Shown in pieces: positions 42,001 through 45,000 of a stretch of DNA of 64,000 nucleotides. This DNA is from Tridacna crocea (taxonomy: Eukaryota; Mollusca; Bivalvia; Cardiida; Cardiidae). The stretch lies in assembly GCA_943736015.1 (NCBI GenBank), contig OX031061.1:64548192-64612191 (forward strand), in the 5' to 3' direction. Each line of letters opens with the position of its first letter. The first letter of the stretch is position 1. The notes below the pieces were generated by a model. It worked only from the letters and a program-made list of their open reading frames with translations. It was not told where the DNA came from and made no database searches. A program made the translations under genes and the position numbers.

Positions 42001-45000
42001 ACGACAAAAAAATATATATATAGGGATATATATAGGGAAAGTAGAATAGATAAAAAAAAAGTCATGAGTGATCTTCGCGCCTCAAGTTTCAAATGGATTC
42101 ATAACACATATCTTAACAGAGGTGTTATAATACATGAAGCCATACCGAAAATCAAGTTGAGACCAAGTATTGGAAGAAACAGACACCATTTTAAGAAAAC
42201 ACTGGACAAACCATTTTAGACTTCTAAAATTCGAGTAAATTAGACAAAATTGTTATCTTAAGTAAGGTATGGAACTTAATTATCTGTCGGAAAAAAAAAA
42301 AAATCAGGGCCTCTTATTTAACCCTTTCCCAAACAAGCCCTTGTTTTTACGTGTTTGCAGTACAAGTCTTTTGAAAATACTGTGGGAAAAGGAGAAATTG
42401 CTCGTTACGAGCAATTTCTCCTTTTCCCACAGTGCTTTCTACCCATTTGGAGAACTTTCTGTCATTTTTTATCAAATTCGGAATTGTCGTCTGCAAACTC
42501 TTTGAGTTTGGAACAGTCTAAAATTTGTCGTTTGGGAAAGGGTTAACTTAAGTGATCACCGAGGTCATACACGTTTCCAGTAATATGTTTGGTGTTCTGG
42601 CCGCTGTGCCAAACCGTCGGAGAAAACTAAGTGTCAGAACAAAAATTTAACAATACTGGAACGGGCAAAATACTGTGTGTTGAGGAAGAAAATGATCCTT
42701 ATTTTGCAGTGAGAATTGGTAAGGTCATTTTAGAAGACTGCAAAATTTCATGAAAATTGTTACGGGAATTTTCAAGATATTTCAAAATTCAAAGAGTCCC
42801 AATGTTCTTCAAACTACCTATACTAATAAATGAGAAATTAAGTCATCGTCTATGGAAAGATGTTTTAGTTCGCAAAAAGTATCGTTCAGTGCAGTCTGTG
42901 CAGGCTGTCCTCCACCAATACTATTGGTCAAAACAGGGGGTTGAAGGTTCGATCCCTGGCTACGACCCCTGGATCGGCGTATTTCTTTCCGAGGATTAAT
43001 AATAGTCACTGCAACAAGTTTCATTCTTCTCCCACAGCTGACGATGATTGTTTCGATGATGATTGTATGGGAAACCAACCAGTAGATTGGAAAGAAGATT
43101 GTGCAAGTACTAGTAAAATTGATAGGTGCACACGCCACAATATAACTGAAATAATGTTGAACAACGGCGTTAAACACCATACAATCAATCCATCATCTTC
43201 TGGTCAGTTTTCTTCATGTCAAGAAAGACCGGTTTACCTCATAAAGCAGTTAATTTTGAGAATGATTTGATTAACTGATCAAGCAATATATCGTCGGTTT
43301 ACTTCGAAAACCTCGTAACTATAGTGGGTTACAAGCTGTGGTTACGAGGTTTTTGAAGTAAACCGACTATATGATGACTTGCTTGATATACTTATGAGAT
43401 GCATAAATCCCCATAATTTGGTTAATGGATCAAGCAATATATATCGTCGGTTTACTTCGAAAACCTCGTATATATAGCGGGTGATAAGCTGTAGTTACGA
43501 GGTTTTTGAAGTAAACCGACGATATGATGTCTTGCTTGATATACTTATGAGATGCATAAATCCCCATAATTTGATTAACACATTACCAAACGACAAACTT
43601 TTAGACTGGTTCAAACTGAAAGCATTTGCAGACGACAAAATAAATGTGCTTAAAAAATGGAATTTGGTTTGGCAAGGGTAGAAAACATTGTGGGAAAAGG
43701 ACAAAATGCTGGTAACCAGCATTTTCTCCTTTTCCCACAATGTTTTCAAAAGGCTTCTTTCTCAGGGTCGTTAAAAGTCGGGATTTTGTGGTATAGAGTT
43801 AATGGATCAAGCAATATATCGTCGGTTTACTTCGAAAACCTCGTAACTATAGCGGGTTACAAGCTGTAGTTACGAGGTTGTTTTAGTAAACCGACGATAT
43901 GATGACTTGCTTGATATAATTATGAGATGCATAAATCCCCATAATTTGATTAATAGATCGAGCAATATATCGTCGGTCTACTTCGAAAACCTCGTAACTA
44001 TAGCGGGTAACAAGCTGTGGTTATGAGGTTTTTGAAGTAAACCGACGATATGATGATTTGCTTGATATAATTATGAGATGCATAAATCCCTATTTTCCAG
44101 AGCGCTGCTATCACATTATTTGAATCAAAGCACTGAAAGTCTTGGTGAGGTGACATGTGAGTTCAAGATTTAGAAATCATATGAACGGATGAAAGAGAAG
44201 GTTTTCATCACTTATATATACAAAGTTATGTGAAACAAATTGAAAGAACAATTGTGGACAAGCTGAATTGGTTAGCATGTACATTATCTGTGATTTTCTT
44301 GCATATAATTAACACTAACACTTTACTGTGATTTGCTGACATTAACCCATTACCATACAATCCCTACTTTTGACGCCCCTGAGAAAGAAGCCCTTAGAAA
44401 ACATTGAGGGAAAAGGAGAAAATGCTGGTAACCAGCATTTTCTCCTTTTCCCACAATGTTTTCTACCTTTCACAAAACAAATTCAAATTTTCAGCCACTT
44501 TATTTTGTTGTCATCAAATGCTTTCAATTTGGATCTGCCCAAAATTCTGCTGCGTGGTAATGAGTTAAACGGCCCCGAGAAAGAAGGCGTTTTTTATAAA
44601 AGAAATATAAATGTGGTAAAAGGAGAGAGCACTGGTAACCAGCAGTTCCTCTTTTTTCCCACACTGTTTTCTACCCTAGCAAAAAAATATTGCAGCATAT
44701 AATTAAGCCGCATTGAAATTGTCGTCTGCTTATGCTTTCAATTTGGACAAGGCTAAAATTTTGTCGTGTGGTAAAGGGTTAATTAATTTAGTGTACAGAT
44801 AAACCAGATCTTCAAAATTAACACATTTTTCTGCTGGTATTACATCTAGGCTTGTTCACTTGTGTGTAAATACTGGAGCGATAAATATATAAATATGTTT
44901 TCAGTGTAAAATTTGGGTAATATAATTAGTGTGTTACCCAAATCAGATGGTAGAATACTTACAACGCATGCGCAGCTTGCCGTATAAGGTTCCATTCTAG

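Noticed and set aside
42818-43180. 120-codon minus-strand frame
   Set aside because: Antisense of a SINE body; the same peptide fragments appear at 48097-48366.
43290-44048. Evenly spaced repeats resembling a CRISPR array
   Set aside because: The repeats are 80-bp palindromes, the 'spacers' are copies of each other rather than unique, and the context is an animal intron.
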